From Ophiothrix spiculata (lineage: Eukaryota > Echinodermata > Ophiuroidea > Amphilepidida > Ophiotrichidae), in NCBI GenBank assembly GCA_000969725.1, contig JXSR01S029447.1: 22,096 nucleotides of DNA. One strand, 5' to 3'. The notes beneath the pieces are model-generated. The model saw nothing but the letters and a program-made list of their open reading frames with translations. It was not told the origin of the DNA and did not search any database. This document shows, one piece after another, positions 19,258-22,096 of the stretch. The position numbers were made by a program, and so were the translations under genes. Position 1 is the first letter of the stretch. Each line of letters starts with the position of its first letter.

Positions 19258-20589
19258 GACAGAAAAGGTCACAAATGGTGTTTCTGCTTCATTCTTCATT
19301 TGGTATTCTCCAGAAAAAGTACAGCAACTTATCCAAGGAGAAGATGCTTGGTGATCATATCAGATATTCCTATTATCTGGTGCTCACCAAGTATGAACAT
19401 GTTGATTGTTGGTGCTGCCAGGTCATAGGAATCATCTGCCGTACATAGGCAACTGTGTTGCGCCGCACAATTACATACAATAGTAAATGAGACAAGGGCA
19501 CACGGAATATTGGTACAGTCAATGGATACAAGGCCTTAGATGACCTGTCAGATAATTTGACCTTGTGACCTAAATCTGGCGTAAAGTGAACCTTTCCTGA
19601 CCATCATTGGCAGTAAACTCGTATATCAATGGCCATATTGTCCGTTTCAATCGCAATAAAAAAAGTAATAAAAATGTCAATGAAATGACGAGTTATGTCG
19701 TAATTCATTTTATATACCGTGTAAATTATTCACATAGTTGAACTTTTGACTTTGATTTGAGACACAACCGGAGAGCAGCTATAGTTCAGTTATGGTATAC
19801 ATATGGACCGCCATTTTGTTTTAATGCTGTTATGAATATCATAATTGTTAATATCTGGTAATTGTTCTTCTTGAACGGTCATGGATCTTAATCCCATAAT
19901 TGAAATAAGTGACATGTTTGGAAAAAAGTCCAAATATGATTTAAACTAAATATTTTAAACTTCAAAGTCAATTTAACATTAAAATGTAGGGCTCCATTTT
20001 TGAAACATTAGGTTAAGCTTCAGTTAGTGTTGAACATGCAAAATCGAGTAGTGTTTACATGCATATGTAGCAGACTTCACCCGTCTGTGAACATTTAACA
20101 TATTTGTGTCCACCACAATAATTATTATATTCTATGCATACACACATAATACTTGACGATATTTTGCAGGTATTTGATGAAATTATGTGGTTTGGTATAA
20201 AAGTATGACAATTGGCATGAAGGTAGAGAGTTTTATGCTAAATCATTCTAGGATGGGAGCCTTTTTTGCATTTTCCAAAAAAAGTTTTTTAGACCTGGTC
20301 AGAATACCCAGTAACCCCCCCCCCCCCCCCACCCGGTATATTTTGGCTTTAGAAATCAACCTTTAGGGAGCTAGCTGGGCACATAATTCACTCTCAATTG
20401 CAAACGGCTGCTGCATACACTTGGTGATTTATGATACATTTATAGCCCGTTTTAATAGTCAATGGTACGACGTTTTAAAAATACGGTCAATGAATTTGAA
20501 TTTACACATTTCCATCAATATATCAAACAGCTTAAATCACACTGTTCCCCCGGAAAGGGACTCGCAATTTTTTATGGGTGTGTGCCACG
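19258..20589. other. Spacer without a recognisable gene
   Basis: Two short overlapping frames lie at 19222-19448 and one at 20421-20621, none with a family motif. A (C)16 run sits at 20315-20330, followed by ACCCGG. No element end was found around it. Confidence 0.5.
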
Positions 20590-22096
20590 GGCAACACGAA
20601 CTGTGGATGCTAAGGACCTGACATTAAGCTAAGCAAACAGAAGAGTCTTGAGAACGCTTCAACCGTGGAAAATGTAGAGTCTTGTGAAGCACAAAAGTGG
20701 AGTCTTTCAGAACTGGTGTACTGGTCAAGAGCATAGGCAACCCCACTATTTTAGAGAAAATTAGCGTTTTTAGACCTAAACAATTGCTAATAAACGGCCT
20801 TAATAGGTAGGCGCACACTGATGAGCGCCACTGTGGCAGCACAAGCCTCTCTACTATTACTACTTCTTTCGGTAAAAATAACCCAGCTATCAACCAGATT
20901 TTTGTTACCAGAGACTTAATATCATCTTGTGACACTTTTGATCTACTTTGTGAGAAAAATATTTGCCTGGTTTTGCAGTATTTTACTTGGATAACATTTT
21001 GCCTTGTCACTGATACTCATGGCTAGCTTTAATACTACAGGGATATGCTATACACAGTTTATCAATGCTTTGGACTATCACTCATATTGTGTCTGTGAAC
21101 AAGTATTGGCCTTGCTTGATAGCTACTAGTGTTAAACAGACTAGATTGCCTGCTAATGTTTATGCTAACATTCAAGCACTGGGACTGAACTCTAAACCTC
21201 CAACCCGCAGAGGAAAACGTGCTGGTAGGATCTCTGTGATCAAACTGGCTAACTTTAACAAGTATTCTACGTTGGTTAAGAAGATCCCCTCAACATCAAG
21301 TTTTCCCAATTCATCACTCCCCCCATCGCCAAGAAATTCATGTTCTATGAATATTTCTCTTTGGAATTCACAATCTATCAGGAACAAGACTGATATCTTG
21401 TGTGAATGGATTATTAAGAATGACACTGACATCTTCTTCTTAACTGAGACTTGGCTGAAAGATGATGATCAGGTTGAATTGGGTGAAATGTGTCCTCCAG
21501 GTTACTCGGTTCTGAATATACCCCGTGGAGCTGTGCACCGTGGAGGAGGTATTGGATTTGTTTTCAAGACTCATCTGAACTTACAGCTCAGAAAGGATAT
21601 CCTCCCCAAGTCCGAAACATTTAAAAACATGCTCTTGTGTCTTTTCGTTCTACAAATTTTGCGGTGATTTACAGCCCCGATACACCTACTTCCAAATTCT
21701 TTGAGGAATTTGATGACTTTATTGGAGCCATAGATCTCATGCCTAGGAGAACCATTTTCCTTGGTGACTTTAATATTCATATGGATTGTCCATACAAACC
21801 CGAAGTCAAAACATTTTCTTCACTCATTTCCGCAGTTGGTTTTCAGCAGATAATTTGTGGCCCAACTCACATTGGTGGCCATACATTGGACTTGATTCTC
21901 GTTAAGGACAATGATGAATCCGTTATAAAGTCCTATGACATTTATCAAATTCATGTCTCAGATCACTTCATCATTGATGGTGTGCTCACGCTAGATGCTC
22001 CTAATGCTGTGAGGACGACATATTCCTGTCGTAATTATAGAGCCATTGATCCTCAGGCTTTTCGCAATGATCTTGAAGTCAAGATGGAACAGATTA
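20590..22096 (+). mobile_element. LINE, CR1-group-like, 5' part (runs off window)
   Basis: The endonuclease-bearing ORF2 at 21019-22096 places this in the apurinic-endonuclease LINEs. The sequence becomes less AT-rich from roughly 20590, which I take as the approximate start of the 5' region, but no boundary or target duplication is visible. The minus-strand 128-codon frame at 20624-21010 has no recognisable motif and is probably a shadow. Reverse transcriptase and 3' end would lie to the right of the window. CR1-group membership is inferred from the N-terminal PTRRGKRAGR motif and endonuclease wording, and other LINE clades remain possible. Confidence 0.7.
21019..22096 (+). pseudogene. LINE ORF2 N-terminus with endonuclease domain, frameshifted
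   Basis: The main frame from 21065 carries an LPANVYANIQALGL segment and the basic motif PTRRGKRAGR (residues 46-55). The endonuclease follows: WNSQSIRNK with Asn101, LTETWL with Glu128, and RGGGIGF (residues 159-165). That frame ends at TGA 21665-21667, but the family pattern resumes in another frame at about 21640: SFRSTNF, VIYSPD, LGDFNIHMD (Asp at 21766), HTLDLIL and VSDHF (His at 21964), then open to the window end. TTG-TG-TCT at 21635-21642 looks like a 2-bp insertion. A second break is probable near 21125: the frame with ATG 21019 reads CEQVLALLDSY up to TAG 21127-21129 and would join the downstream frame. All visible catalytic residues are intact, so decay is recent or the shifts are sequence errors. 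Confidence 0.85.

Noticed and set aside
19222..19448. Two overlapping plus-strand frames as a candidate small gene or exon
   Set aside because: No motif recognised, and both start inside or at a small inverted-repeat unit. I cannot tell them from chance frames.
20624..21010. 128-codon minus-strand frame next to the LINE
   Set aside because: It lies opposite the presumed 5' region of the LINE and has no recognisable domain. Length alone is not convincing.

Overview
This window reads as non-coding, repeat-rich genomic DNA of an animal, most likely a marine invertebrate. The reasons are strong AT richness, no operon-like packing, no long host reading frames, non-LTR retrotransposon (LINE) fragments with eukaryotic protein motifs, a tRNA-derived sequence with polymerase III boxes, and many short non-autonomous DNA transposons with TTAA or 7-8 bp target duplications. 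The phylum cannot be settled from the sequence. I found no host protein-coding gene that I can defend. The only protein-coding signals are two LINE pieces.

Layout. 190-460 is a ~25-bp minisatellite with its first units inverted. 614-1647 is a foldback element: two ~290-bp inverted arms enclosing a tRNA-like sequence. A rearranged copy lies at 10099-10712 and is itself interrupted by a 367-bp element with G-tract ends and a 7-8 bp target duplication. 2340-2901 is a complete TTAA-flanked piggyBac-type MITE, with a truncated relative at 7530-7835. A second TTAA family lies at 9096-9489 and about 14450-14884. 5638-6230 is the 5'-truncated 3' end of a LINE with an internal 112-bp tandem duplication and a (GAATCT)3 tail. 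6438-6743 carries a perfect 59-bp inverted repeat. 7073-7141 is a compact 69-nt hairpin shaped like a microRNA precursor or very short palindromic element. 8211-8599 and 11305-12119 are further terminal-inverted-repeat elements. 18554-18615 is a LINE- or SINE-type 3' end on the minus strand. The right edge (21019-22096, open at the window end) is the N-terminal part of a LINE ORF2 with an apurinic-like endonuclease domain, broken by one clear and one probable frameshift.

Larger scale. Several non-TE segments between about 2.0 and 7.9 kb reappear in the same order and orientation, much closer together, between 12.85 and 14.3 kb. This suggests an old local duplication whose first copy was inflated by insertions, or two copies of an unrecognised long repeat. 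Nothing here forms a pathway. The picture is a nested transposon graveyard with a few structured palindromes that may be transcribed.
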